A stretch of DNA of 64,000 bases from Kineothrix sp. IPX-CK (GCF_039134705.1 NZ_CP146256.1:3038001-3102000), one strand, 5' to 3'. Positions 46,794 through 55,713 are shown, counted from the stretch's first letter. Program-made: numbers and translations. The notes: generated by a model from the sequence alone, not told the origin.

Positions 46794-47002
46794 GCCTAAA
46801 TTTCATATCATTACTGAGAATGGAGTGAACAGTAACCGATAAACAAAGGTAAAAATTTTTAAAAAATATATTTACTTCCTGTCCAATTAGGGTACAATGT
46901 GAATATTGAGACTTTACCATCGATTGACAAGATATTCAATTGATGGCATCAACGAAGGTGCGAATTTTGTTTTGCACAAGCATACGAAAGGATGGTATAT
47001 TT

Positions 47003-47830
47003 TTGAAATTCGACATGCACTGCCATACTAAGGAAGGTTCTTTAGATGGGAAAATTGCCATACGAGACACGATTTGTCTGCTTCAGGAAAAAGGTTATCA
47101 GGGTATGCTCATCACGGATCATAACTCCTACAAGGCATACCGTTATTATAAAAAAAATAACATGGACAAAGAGTTCCCTGATTTTGTCGTTCTAAAGGGC
47201 ATCGAATACGACACCATCGATGCCGGACATATCATTATTATCATGCCTACAGACGTTCATCTGCCGCTTTTAGAGCTTCGTGGGCTTCCCGTCCACTTGC
47301 TGATCGATATCGTGCATCATTTCGGAGGAATTCTGGGTCCCGCCCATCCCTGCGGAGAGAAATATCTAAGTCTGATGAATACAAGGCGCGGAAAGAAATC
47401 CCGCAGCCTCATTACCCGTTTCGATTTCATCGAAACTTACAATGCCTGTGAATCTCCCCAATCCAACATGGCCGCAAGTGAATTAGCCAAACGGTTCGAA
47501 AAACCGGGAATCGGCGGCAGTGACTCGCACAGGGAGGAAAGTGTTGGCTTCGGCTACACGATGATTGAAACCGTAATAAAAAATGAAACAGATTTCATCT
47601 ATGCCCTCCGCTCCGACGTTGCGATTTCTTCAGGCGGTGAGAGATATATGTTCACGACCAAGCAAAGAATTGGCAAAATAAATAACGTTTTAATATATTC
47701 TTTCTGGTTTTATAATAAATTTCTCGCATTGTTCAAACGGCACAAACGTAACATGGAAATTCTAAAAAGCCACTTGTATGAATACGCACCAAACCGCAAC
47801 GGGCACGAAGCTTACAAAAAAGGCGCTTAA
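47003..47830 (+). CDS. PHP-domain protein
   Basis: About 275 residues. The TTG at 47003 has AAAGGA ten bases upstream and gives MKFDMHCHTKEGSLDGK; an ATG three codons later is also possible. Metal-binding PHP motifs: DMHCHTKEG, LITDHNSYKAY, KGIEYDT, GPAHPCG and GGSDSHREESVG. Probably hydrolyses a phosphoester; substrate unknown. The C-terminal 60 residues are basic with a hydrophobic SFWFYNKFLALF, possibly membrane-associated. Convergent with the GGDEF/HD-GYP gene, 48 bases away. Confidence 0.85.
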   Translation: MKFDMHCHTKEGSLDGKIAIRDTICLLQEKGYQGMLITDHNSYKAYRYYKKNNMDKEFPDFVVLKGIEYDTIDAGHIIIIMPTDVHLPLLELRGLPVHLLIDIVHHFGGILGPAHPCGEKYLSLMNTRRGKKSRSLITRFDFIETYNACESPQSNMAASELAKRFEKPGIGGSDSHREESVGFGYTMIETVIKNETDFIYALRSDVAISSGGERYMFTTKQRIGKINNVLIYSFWFYNKFLALFKRHKRNMEILKSHLYEYAPNRNGHEAYKKGA

Positions 47831-47878
47831 TCTGTATCAGGACACGAAAAGCACCTATAAATTCAAACTGCAGCCGGT

Positions 47879-49690
47879 TCATTCTATGACCTCGGAAAGA
47901 AACAACTCTACGATTTCCGGATCAAACTGCGTTCCGGAGCCCGCCAGAAGCTCGCTTGCCGCGACTGCGCGGCTTACGGGCTTACTGAAGCTGTCTCCGC
48001 TCACCATTTTATCATAAGCCTCCGCTACCGCTACGATCCTTGCACCAAGCAGAATCTCCTGTCCTTTTAGCTTCCTGGGGTAACCGCTCCCATCGTACCA
48101 TTCATGATGCGAAAGCACGGCCTCCGCAATAGGAGCATATTTGTCGACGGAGCGAAGTATCTGATAACCTATTTCGGGATGTCTCCTGATCTCCATCCAT
48201 TCCTCCTGGCTCAAAGCCTCATGCTTATTCAAAATCTTTTCGGAAATTCCTATTTTACCGATATCATGCAGCCTGCCAAGAGCCCACAGTTGTTCTAACG
48301 CAGCGATTTCCAACCCCATTGCTGCTCCGATAGCCATACTCAGTCGTCCTACATTTTCTGAATGCACAAGCTCCCAACGTTCTCTGGCAAACAGTTTCTG
48401 TAATACAAGCTGAACCATTTCCTTCTTTCTTGCATCTCCTTCCCTCAGCTTCTGACTATACATCCGCTCTTCCGCCTGCAAAAAAATCGCCTCGAACCTC
48501 TCATCTGCATTATCCTTTACCGCCCATCCGAAGGAAACCGATAGAATCGGAGAATCGGGATTTTCCGCATTGGACCGCTCTATTCCCTCTCTGATACATG
48601 CCGCCAGCTTCTCCGCACCAGTTCGGTCGGTCTTAGACAGAAGGAGCACGAACTCATCTCCTCCTATACGGGCCGCCACATCGCCGGAACGCAGTTCCCC
48701 TGTCAATACGTCTGCAAAGCGTTTGAGCAAATCATCTCCTGTCATATGCCCAAAAGCGTCGTTCGTCAGCTTTATGACATTTATATCGCAAAGAATCAGA
48801 GCAAATGGAAGATTTTTTTGAAACTTCATCTTTCCCAGCTCTTCCTCGTAAAATCTTCTGTTAAAAAGTCCCGTCAATTGATCATGATAACTTAAGTAGC
48901 GTATTTCGTTTTCCGCCTGCTTCCGCTCCTCAATATTACGGCTGACTCCTACCGTCTCGATTTCACCGTCCTTATTGTATCTGTTTTTAATAGAAATCTC
49001 TACCCAGATTCCATTTCCGTCTTTGCACTGAAGGCATACTTCCATAAGGCAGTTCTTTTGAGCGGAAGGATCCTCCAAAAAATCATTTTGACTTTTCTCA
49101 AGAAATTCCCTCGTCGCTGCATAGGACTCTTGCATTACATGTGTCGAAAGTTTATTTGCCAGGCCTTCCTCTACAGTAAATCCGGTCAATTCGAAATAGG
49201 AAGGGCTAAGATAAGTAAATCTCTCTGACCAAAGGTTATATACCCATATTACATCGGCCGTAAATTCTGTAAGCAGACTATATTTCTCCTCGTTACGCTT
49301 AAGGTCTGCCTCTAGCCGCTTTTTCTCCGTTATATCGCTTACAGTAGACAGGATGCAGGTCTGACCTTGGTATTGTATTGTAATACTGCTTGCAACCGTC
49401 CATATCTCCTTTCCTGACGGATTCTTAAGCCGCATTTCAAAACCGTCGCTTCGTCCACCATTCATGATATTGTCAAACCAATGGACGCGTTTATTTTCTT
49501 CGGCCCAATAGGAGAAAAAACTCTGTTTTCCGATATCCTCCGGACGAACTTCATACAGTTCAAGACACTTCGGGTTAGCATAAAGAATCACACCTTCAGC
49601 ATCAATGATGTGAAAGGCTTCCGGCAGACTTTCCATAATATATTGTAGCGGCAGCCCGTGGTCAGGGCCTCCGTTTAAACTTTCTTCCAT
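47879..49690 (-). CDS. PAS-PAS-GGDEF-HD-GYP signalling protein
   Basis: About 603 residues from the ATG preceded by AAGGAG. PAS 1 (residues 15-130, ESLPEAFHIIDAEGVILYAN), PAS 2 (140-260, YSLLTEFTADVIWVYNLWS), GGDEF with intact RIGGDEFVLLLS near residue 355, and HD-GYP with ALGRLHDIGKIGI near 475 and HHEWYDGSGYPRKLKG near 525. It can both make and break cyclic-di-GMP, and the PAS domains sense the signal. No membrane helix. It is coupled to the 51-residue gene just upstream. Confidence 0.93.
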   Translation of the reverse strand: MEESLNGGPDHGLPLQYIMESLPEAFHIIDAEGVILYANPKCLELYEVRPEDIGKQSFFSYWAEENKRVHWFDNIMNGGRSDGFEMRLKNPSGKEIWTVASSITIQYQGQTCILSTVSDITEKKRLEADLKRNEEKYSLLTEFTADVIWVYNLWSERFTYLSPSYFELTGFTVEEGLANKLSTHVMQESYAATREFLEKSQNDFLEDPSAQKNCLMEVCLQCKDGNGIWVEISIKNRYNKDGEIETVGVSRNIEERKQAENEIRYLSYHDQLTGLFNRRFYEEELGKMKFQKNLPFALILCDINVIKLTNDAFGHMTGDDLLKRFADVLTGELRSGDVAARIGGDEFVLLLSKTDRTGAEKLAACIREGIERSNAENPDSPILSVSFGWAVKDNADERFEAIFLQAEERMYSQKLREGDARKKEMVQLVLQKLFARERWELVHSENVGRLSMAIGAAMGLEIAALEQLWALGRLHDIGKIGISEKILNKHEALSQEEWMEIRRHPEIGYQILRSVDKYAPIAEAVLSHHEWYDGSGYPRKLKGQEILLGARIVAVAEAYDKMVSGDSFSKPVSRAVAASELLAGSGTQFDPEIVELFLSEVIE

Positions 49691-49710
49691 AATTTCTGAT
49701 TCTCCTTCTG

Positions 49711-49866
49711 TCATTTCATCATTTGTCTGAGAATCGCTTCAAAATCCTTTTTACCGGCAGTCTCCTTTTTCTCCTTTTTCATTTCCTTTACGGATTTACC
49801 GGTTTTATAATCTCTCAGTTTAGGCACAATAACAACCGATTGTACCATCCATGTATCATAACTCAT
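49711..49866 (-). CDS. 51-residue protein upstream of the GGDEF/HD-GYP gene
   Basis: Start MSYDTWMVQSVVIVPKLRDY with GGGAGG seven bases before the ATG, and the stop is 18 bases before the next start. The second half is strongly basic/charged (KEMKKEKKETAGKKDF). No family recognised. The ribosome site, the length of the frame and the position immediately downstream of the palindromic promoter support it as a real gene or as a leader. Confidence 0.6.
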   Translation of the reverse strand: MSYDTWMVQSVVIVPKLRDYKTGKSVKEMKKEKKETAGKKDFEAILRQMMK

Positions 49867-49903
49867 ACATTTGCCTCCCTTCTAAGTGCATGTTTCACAG
49901 GGC

Positions 49904-49927
49904 GAAATAGTACTATAGTACTATTTC
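49904..49927. promoter_or_regulatory. Perfect 24-base palindrome at the promoter of the small gene
   Basis: Arms GAAATAGTACTA and TAGTACTATTTC, perfectly self-complementary. A TATAAT-like -10 lies immediately upstream on the minus strand (near 49929-49935), so the palindrome covers the start of the transcript. A second partial site AGTACTATA is at 49961-49969. Likely a repressor operator. Confidence 0.65.
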
Positions 49928-50047
49928 ATATTATATATCGGCGTATTTTTCTGTTACTTTAGTACTATAAATATTATTTATATATTTTATATTCTTTTTA
50001 TATTTAATAAAAGCTATGCTTCATGTGCTCTCACATTTTCCTATTAC

Positions 50048-50333
50048 GATTAGGGTGTCAAAAGGTCCTTTATAAATACATTCTGGTCAATATGACCAAA
50101 ACAAAAAGAACGACTGCGCCTATGTAAATATTTAGAAGTTCTTTCTCTGGATATTTGAGCCATAACAGAAAACAAAACTGTTTGAGCGCAGCGAGTTTTT
50201 TGTTTTCTGGTATGTTTGGCGCGAATAGACTGAGAATTAGAACTTCTTATATATTGGAATTCGGAGCAGGAGTCTTTTTGCTTTGAGCATATTGCTTAGA
50301 GACGTTCGCAAAAGGACCTTTTGACACCCTGAT
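50048..50333. mobile_element. Non-coding element with terminal inverted repeats (MITE-like)
   Basis: The ends match as inverted repeats (ATTAGGGTGTCAAAAGGTCC at 50049-50068; its complement with one mismatch ends at 50333). CCTATTAC stands directly before the left end (50040-50047) and straddles the right end. Inside is a strong RNA-like fold: AGAAGTTCT (50134-50142) pairs with AGAACTTCT (50239-50247), and within it CAGAAAACAAAA (50166-50177) pairs with TTTTGTTTTCTG (50198-50209). There is no coding potential. Confidence 0.6.
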
Positions 50334-50343
50334 CCTATTACAC

Positions 50344-50380
50344 AAAAAAACTTCCGCCCCATTTTCATTTATGGCGGAAG
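50344..50380 (-). terminator. Terminator of the CmpB-like gene
   Basis: Stem CTTCCGCC / GGCGGAAG with a 14-base loop, followed by seven T on the minus strand. Confidence 0.85.
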
Positions 50381-50400
50381 TTTCTGTGAAAAATTATTTT

Positions 50401-51315
50401 TTACTTCTTCAATCTATCGTATACAACATCCTTTATTTCCTGAAAGGCATGCTTAAATTTGGCGGAAACCATGGTAGGATTGCCCTTGATCAAGCGTCGC
50501 TTATAGATATCCATAAGGTTCTTAAGCTGTCTGCTCTTTTCCAGATTTATCTTGTATTTCATCCACAAATCCAGAATTTCTTCCCGCATACTCTCGGGAT
50601 ATGTCAAAACACCGCTTTGAATCTTCCCTTTTAATCCCAGCAACCGTTCTTCAATGCTGGAGAGCAGTTCATCCGCTCTTTCTCCTCTCTCCTGTTTCTT
50701 CGCTTCACGGCCTTCATTGGATACGGCAATAATTACATCCAGACGTTTCTGTACACGCTCAAGCTCCTCTTTCGCTGCTTCCAGCTTCACAAGAATGTCA
50801 CGCAGATCAATAGCAGCCTTGAAGGATAATGTAAAGTCCGCTACGATATATATCGTAAGGATGAATACTATTGACATAAGGATATTATGAGGAATATCCC
50901 CCACCAATTGTTCAATAGGCTTATGTACGATTCTTGTCATCAATATGGTCAGACCGCCCCACGCGAGAGTGGACGTCAGGCATATATACCCTTTGAAATT
51001 AAACTTCTGATTGGAGTAGTCCCAGTACCTCACTTTGAACAGCACCTCCATAACCACGCCCGTTATATATTCCAGCACCGTAGCTCCAATACATCCCGCT
51101 ACATACGTTAATAATACATTGTGCTGAAAGGGCATGGATACTACCAGCATCATAATCGCACCGCTTCCATACAGCGGGAGAAAAGGCCCTCGCATAAAGC
51201 CTCGGTTAACGCAGCTTCGTTTTTTCAAGGAAACAAATGCCGATTCAAAACACCACCCGAAAAAACAATAGAAATAAAAGAAAAATAACCATTGTGCCAT
51301 CGTATAGGAATACAT
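50401..51315 (-). CDS. CmpB-like membrane protein with C-terminal coiled coil
   Basis: 304 residues. Residues 1-170 hold four to five membrane helices with the CmpB pattern (FGWCFESAFVSLKKRSCVNRG, GPFLPLYGSGAIMMLVVS). Residues 175-300 form a coiled coil (VKLEAAKEELERVQKRLDVI) facing the cytoplasm. The smaller relative lies at 37067-37477. Family function unknown; despite the ABC permease label there is no ATPase partner nearby. Confidence 0.83.
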   Translation of the reverse strand: MYSYTMAQWLFFFYFYCFFGWCFESAFVSLKKRSCVNRGFMRGPFLPLYGSGAIMMLVVSMPFQHNVLLTYVAGCIGATVLEYITGVVMEVLFKVRYWDYSNQKFNFKGYICLTSTLAWGGLTILMTRIVHKPIEQLVGDIPHNILMSIVFILTIYIVADFTLSFKAAIDLRDILVKLEAAKEELERVQKRLDVIIAVSNEGREAKKQERGERADELLSSIEERLLGLKGKIQSGVLTYPESMREEILDLWMKYKINLEKSRQLKNLMDIYKRRLIKGNPTMVSAKFKHAFQEIKDVVYDRLKK

Positions 51316-51358
51316 AAACCCTCCTCATTCATAAAGAATCAGCTCCCCGCGCCTTTTC

Positions 51359-52126
51359 CTATCCATACACTCCGGCCAGCACGCTCAGCTTTCCTTTTTT
51401 CGTTTCATATTCGCAGCCGTAGTAAATAAACCTTCCATAGCCCCTCACGGAAACAATGTCGCCTTTTTTTAGCAGATAACTGTTGTTCTCATTTACCCTG
51501 CCGTTTATGTATATCCGTTTTTCTCTAAAGAGTAAGAGGCTCTGATTTCTAGACATATGGTATACTTTTGATGCCACCGCATCAGCGCGCTCCGAAGAAA
51601 CCGTAACTTTTACCGTCTCGGGCTCTTTTGACGGAACGCATATGGCCGCATCCTCCGCCACGCATCTTACGTTGGTATGCTTTACCCTATCCAGATTCTC
51701 CATGATAAAGGGGGCGATATTGTTCGTACAAAATAAGTAAGCATTTTTTCCTTGAAGGAATATGTCACCTACGGTACTTCGGTCAATTCCCAGATTCATG
51801 AGCGCTCCAAGAAAATCCCTGTGGCTCAGCTCGTCTGCGAATTTCTCAATGAGAGGCTTAACCGAAAGGCAGGCGATAGGGAATTCCTCCTCATATCCCA
51901 GACTTTCTGCACTCCCGAACCGGAGCATCTGCCGCTCGCAGTCTTCGTTACCGCCGAACATTACATATGGGATTCCCCTTATCTCCTGTTCGATACTATA
52001 GAACGCATCCTGCTCCGCCATGCTCAAAAATCCTATATACGTATATATATTATGTTCATAGGATTTTCTTGCCAACTCCGCTATGCGCTTTTTCAATTGT
52101 TGTAAATCTTTATCATCGTTATACAA
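51359..52126 (-). CDS. YlmH-family RNA-binding protein (S4 domain)
   Basis: 255 residues. The S4 domain is at the C-terminus (VSSERADAVASKVYHMSRNQ, then GRVNENNSYLLKKGDIVSVRG), preceded by the YlmH core (FLGALMNLGIDRSTVGDIFL). YlmH-type proteins bind rRNA/tRNA and help ribosome quality control. Its start overlaps the end of the first CobW-type gene by eight bases. Confidence 0.88.
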   Translation of the reverse strand: MYNDDKDLQQLKKRIAELARKSYEHNIYTYIGFLSMAEQDAFYSIEQEIRGIPYVMFGGNEDCERQMLRFGSAESLGYEEEFPIACLSVKPLIEKFADELSHRDFLGALMNLGIDRSTVGDIFLQGKNAYLFCTNNIAPFIMENLDRVKHTNVRCVAEDAAICVPSKEPETVKVTVSSERADAVASKVYHMSRNQSLLLFREKRIYINGRVNENNSYLLKKGDIVSVRGYGRFIYYGCEYETKKGKLSVLAGVYG

Positions 52127-53048
52127 AGCTTATCACTTCTTCTTTCGGCGCCTTCGTCTGCTCCACGCTTAACGCAGACAGTATCGGTCCCTCTCCATTA
52201 TACTCGGCAAAATACTCTTTTTTTACCACCGCCGTTACCTTAACCCATTGCTTATCCGTAAGCTTATCCGCTTTATCGTAAGAACAGGCGAAGCCCAAAA
52301 AGGCCATATCGTCCGCACAGCAGGTCATTGCCATTCTTCCCGGTACGAAATATCCCTTGGGAAAGCTCTCTGGCTTCAGCACCATAGCTGTAAAGCGTAC
52401 CTTTTTCCCTATATAGCGCTCCAAATGATCCAGAGAATCCAGATACCAGATTCCATAGCCTTTATCATCCAAACCGATGGTCTCTGCTTTCAAATCGTAA
52501 GGAAGATCGTCCTCCATGATTTCATCCACTTCACCGTTAGAGTCCTCAAAGACGATCTCTGCCTTCTGATTAATCGCCTTAATATTTCTCTTATAGCTGT
52601 TTAAATCCTCCACTCCGTCACAGCGGTTGAAAATAATAAGCTCTGACTTTCTTATCATCTCCGCTAACAAAGACTTCATGTTATTAAAATACATGGGAAA
52701 TGTGGAAGCGTCAATAGTCGTTACCTGCTGCTCGATACTCCAGTGCCACGGCAGCTTCATATTTTTATAATTCCACATTCCGTTATATTCGATAATGATG
52801 CGCTCCGGCTTGTATTTTTTCTCAAGCTCAAGCAAATGCGAAGGATTGAAATCCTCTTCGTCTTCTATCCATTCGAGGTCGGTTCTGCTCATCTTGAGCA
52901 GGTTTACATCGTATTCATTTTCTCCTTCTTCGCACAGAATCAAGAGCGTCCTTCCTTTTACCTGAAAATAAGACTGCTCCATCGTATAGGTAATAAACTC
53001 CGTCTTCCCGCTCTCTAAAAAACCATTGATTATATAAACCGGTTTCAT
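52119..53048 (-). CDS. CobW-like GTPase fused to a DUF1980-like domain
   Basis: About 309 residues from the ATG preceded by AGAGGA. N-terminal CobW-type P-loop NTPase: INGFLESGKTEFI near residue 7 and IIFNRCDG near 150, but no CxCC metal site, in contrast to the neighbour. The C-terminal 100 residues (KKVRFTAMVLKPESFPKGYF, GRMAMTCCADDMAF) resemble the YcgQ/UPF0703 family. Candidate metal-handling protein; overlapped by the YlmH gene downstream and 26 bases after the His-rich CobW gene. Confidence 0.82.
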   Translation of the reverse strand: MKPVYIINGFLESGKTEFITYTMEQSYFQVKGRTLLILCEEGENEYDVNLLKMSRTDLEWIEDEEDFNPSHLLELEKKYKPERIIIEYNGMWNYKNMKLPWHWSIEQQVTTIDASTFPMYFNNMKSLLAEMIRKSELIIFNRCDGVEDLNSYKRNIKAINQKAEIVFEDSNGEVDEIMEDDLPYDLKAETIGLDDKGYGIWYLDSLDHLERYIGKKVRFTAMVLKPESFPKGYFVPGRMAMTCCADDMAFLGFACSYDKADKLTDKQWVKVTAVVKKEYFAEYNGEGPILSALSVEQTKAPKEEVISFV

Positions 53049-53074
53049 ATGCTTCCTCTCCATCCATCTATCTT

Positions 53075-54277
53075 TTACTTATGAAACAGCTTCTTCAGAT
53101 TCTCTTCCTTAAGTTGTGCGCCTATCACACAAATCTTGCCCGTTACATCGGGACGTCCGGCGCGTATATCGCTTTCTCCAGGCACATAATCGAAATATAC
53201 CCATGTGCCGTCTCCGGCAGGAACCATACCTTTGGCCCGAAGCACGATTCCGTATTCATCCTCGTTCTCCAATTCTCCAAGAAGTGCCTCAATATCCGCC
53301 GCAGCATAAGCCGAAGCCGTCTCCATTCCCCAACTCGTAAATACCTCATCCGCATGATGATGCCCGGAGTGATCGTGGTGGTCATGCTCCCCATCGTGAT
53401 CGTGATGGTGGTGATGGTGTTCATCACCGTGGTCATGCTCGTGATGATGGTGCTCGCCGCATTCGTGGTCATGGTCGTGATGATGGTGTTCGCCGCATTC
53501 ATGGTCATGCTCATGATGATGGTGTTCGCCGCATTCATGGTCATGCTCATGATGATGGTGTTCTCCATCATGGTCATGCTCGTGATGATGTCCATGACAG
53601 CCACAAGTGCAATCCTCGCCGTGTTCATGATTATGCTCATGCGCCTTGCGCACTTCCTCCATCAGTTCGGCTTCCAGATCCTTTGCTCCCTCTATCGTCT
53701 CCAAAATAGCTTTGCCGTCCAACTCCTCCCACGGAGTCGTAACTATTATCGCCTTCTGGTTATATTCCCGAATCATGCTCACTGCCGTATCCAGCTTGTC
53801 CGCACTGATTTTTGCCGTACGGCTCAAGATAATCGTTCCCGCATTTTCTATCTGATTGACAAAGAACTCTCCGAAGTTCTTTATATACATTCTGCACTTT
53901 GATGCATCTACCACCGCTACAGCGCTGTTAAGCGCTATCCCGCTTTCGTCCGTCACATCCTGGACAGCCTTCATTACATCGGATAGCTTGCCTACACCCG
54001 AAGGCTCAATCAATATCCGCTCCGGCGAATAGGTCTTTAATACTTCCTTCAAAGAGGTACCGAAATCTCCAACCAAAGAGCAGCAGATACAACCGGAATT
54101 CATTTCCTTGATTTCAATTCCGGCTTCCTTCAAAAAGCCGCTGTCAACTCCGATTTCACCGAATTCGTTCTCTATGAGTACAACCTTTGTATCCGCCAAA
54201 GCCTCCTTCAATAATTTTTTTATTAATGTTGTTTTACCGGCGCCCAAAAAACCGGATACTATATCAATTTTTGTCAT
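53075..54277 (-). CDS. His-rich CobW/ZNG1-family GTPase metallochaperone
   Basis: 400 residues. GTPase motifs: SGFLGAGKTTLIKKLL near residue 8, the metal-binding CICCS (near 63) and SRTAKISADKLDT near 152. A central His-rich insert (residues about 208-312) has runs of HHHH and acidic residues, including CTCGCHGHHHEHDH, suited to zinc, nickel or cobalt storage. The end VTGKICVIGAQLKEENLKKLF is the CobW C-terminal domain. It probably delivers metal to a client enzyme. Confidence 0.95.
   Translation of the reverse strand: MTKIDIVSGFLGAGKTTLIKKLLKEALADTKVVLIENEFGEIGVDSGFLKEAGIEIKEMNSGCICCSLVGDFGTSLKEVLKTYSPERILIEPSGVGKLSDVMKAVQDVTDESGIALNSAVAVVDASKCRMYIKNFGEFFVNQIENAGTIILSRTAKISADKLDTAVSMIREYNQKAIIVTTPWEELDGKAILETIEGAKDLEAELMEEVRKAHEHNHEHGEDCTCGCHGHHHEHDHDGEHHHHEHDHECGEHHHHEHDHECGEHHHHDHDHECGEHHHHEHDHGDEHHHHHHDHDGEHDHHDHSGHHHADEVFTSWGMETASAYAAADIEALLGELENEDEYGIVLRAKGMVPAGDGTWVYFDYVPGESDIRAGRPDVTGKICVIGAQLKEENLKKLFHK
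53430..53590. repeat. 36-base coding tandem repeat in the His-rich CobW gene
   Basis: Units of about 36 bases encoding HHHHEHDHECGE, three clear copies plus degenerate flanks. It could expand or contract by slippage without breaking the frame (unit is a multiple of three). Confidence 0.85.
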
Positions 54278-54314
54278 GTCAACAATCGTTCTCCTTCCTG
54301 TTTGCTATCTATGT

Positions 54315-54343
54315 ATTTTGCTCTAAAATTCTATTTATGTCAA
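54315..54343 (-). promoter_or_regulatory. Promoter of the CobW-type operon
   Basis: -35 TTGACA (54338-54343), 17-base spacer, -10 CAAAAT (54315-54320) on the minus strand. No clear Zur-type palindrome was recognised. Confidence 0.6.
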
Positions 54344-54431
54344 GTTTTTCGGGTTGGCCGCCGACCAGCTTTACCGGATTGACATTGAATGCCGGATAGT
54401 ATCATAGTAACCTCATAAGCCCTTTTACAGG

Positions 54432-54460
54432 TTGCACACTTTTAAAATACGGGGTATGAT
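54432..54460 (+). promoter_or_regulatory. Promoter of the AlaX gene
   Basis: -35 TTGCAC (54432-54437), 17-base spacer, -10 TATGAT (54455-54460), 58 bases before the start codon. Confidence 0.65.
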
Positions 54461-54517
54461 ATTTAAAGTATACCTATATCCGATAAATTTTATCAAGAAA
54501 GTGTGGTTATTTTTATT

Positions 54518-55693
54518 ATGGAAAAAACTCGAAAGCTTTACGATGCCGATTCATATAAGACTCATTTCACCGCGACAGTAATCTCCTGCCGCCCTGTACC
54601 GTTCACTGAAGGGGAAAAAAACACTTTCTCTCCCTTATATGAGGTCATATTGGACCAGACTTTTTTCTTTCCCGAAGAAGGCGGTCAAAGCTCCGATACA
54701 GGTACGCTGAACGAGGTGTCGGTCTCCTATGTTAGCATAGAAAACGGTGTTATAACACATGTAACAGATGCGCCCTTCTCCATCGGAGATTCCGTAGCAG
54801 GGAAAATACATTGGGAATCCCGTTATTCCAACATGCAACAGCATTCCGGAGAGCATATTATATCCGGTCTGATCCATTCTCATTTTGGCTATGATAATGT
54901 AGGCTTTCATCTTGGTTCTCAGGCAGTTACACTCGATTTTAACGGATTTCTGGAGGAAGAACAGCTCCTCCAGATGGAAGATCTCGCCAACAAGGCCATA
55001 TATCGCAATATCGAAGTACTTGCCGAATACCCCTCAGAGGAAACGCTGAAAAGTTTAAATTATCGCAGCAAAATCGAGCTGAACGAGGAAGTACGCATTG
55101 TAACCATTCCAGGTTATGACGTCTGTGCCTGCTGCGCGCCTCATGTGAAAAGAACCGGAGAAATCGGCATAATTAAAATCGTTGATGCCATCAGGCACAG
55201 AGGCGGCATCCGAATCAGCATTCTCTGCGGAAGCCGCGCTATCGAAGATTTCAAGCAGAAGCAGGAACAGGTTTACGCCGTTTCTAAACTGTTATCCGCC
55301 AAGCCGGAACTTATCGCCTCAGCGGTGGAACGGTTGAAAGACGAGAACTTTTCATTGAAGGGTGAAATTCTCAGCTTGCAGGAAACTTTAACACAGCTTA
55401 AGGTTTCTCAGATTGCCGAAGGCACGAAGAACTGCTGCCTGTTCGAGGAATCCATGGATGCTCCGGCCCATCGAAAATATGTAAACATGCTGGCTGAGAA
55501 ATGCTCCGGTATCTGCGGCGTATTCGTGGGAAACGACGGAGACGGATACCGTTATATCATCGCCTCCAAATATGAGGATGTCCGCCCCATAAATGAAAAG
55601 CTGAAACAAAGTCTGAATGCCAAGGGCGGCGGCAAGGAAATGGTACAAGGCTCACTTTCCGGATCTCGAAAAGATATCCTTGCTTTGTTTTAA
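54518..55693 (+). CDS. alaX: Alanyl-tRNA editing protein AlaX-L
   Basis: About 391 residues. The editing domain has PEEGGQSSDTGTL near residue 45, MQQHSGEHIISGLI near 105 (HxxxH zinc ligands) and VCACCAPHVKRTGEIGIIKI near 205 (CxxxH). The C-terminal DHHA1 domain (CSGICGVFVGNDGDGYRYII) makes it the long type. It removes mischarged Ser or Gly from tRNA-Ala. Start at 54518; GTG at 54503 is an alternative and neither has a strong ribosome site. Confidence 0.93.
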   Translation: MEKTRKLYDADSYKTHFTATVISCRPVPFTEGEKNTFSPLYEVILDQTFFFPEEGGQSSDTGTLNEVSVSYVSIENGVITHVTDAPFSIGDSVAGKIHWESRYSNMQQHSGEHIISGLIHSHFGYDNVGFHLGSQAVTLDFNGFLEEEQLLQMEDLANKAIYRNIEVLAEYPSEETLKSLNYRSKIELNEEVRIVTIPGYDVCACCAPHVKRTGEIGIIKIVDAIRHRGGIRISILCGSRAIEDFKQKQEQVYAVSKLLSAKPELIASAVERLKDENFSLKGEILSLQETLTQLKVSQIAEGTKNCCLFEESMDAPAHRKYVNMLAEKCSGICGVFVGNDGDGYRYIIASKYEDVRPINEKLKQSLNAKGGGKEMVQGSLSGSRKDILALF

Positions 55694-55713
55694 TTGCAGA
55701 TAATTAGATAATT

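Larger units (their letters stand above)
49867..50400. other. Gene-free 534-base region
   Basis: Contains the palindromic operator, an AT-rich stretch (49930-50040), a non-coding element with inverted ends (50048-50333) and the terminator of the CmpB-like gene. No ORF with a ribosome site was seen. Confidence 0.7.

Noticed and set aside
50040..50047. CCTATTAC as an 8-base target duplication of the element at 50048
   Set aside because: The same octamer follows the right end in the solo copy at 24666, so it may belong to the element and cannot be taken as proof of transposition.
53430..53590. Possible CRISPR-like repeat
   Set aside because: Units are coding, contiguous without spacers, and lie inside the CobW gene.
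53081..53902. A long plus-strand frame opposite the CobW gene
   Set aside because: Its composition (runs of valine and methionine) is the complement of the His-rich repeats; it is a shadow frame.
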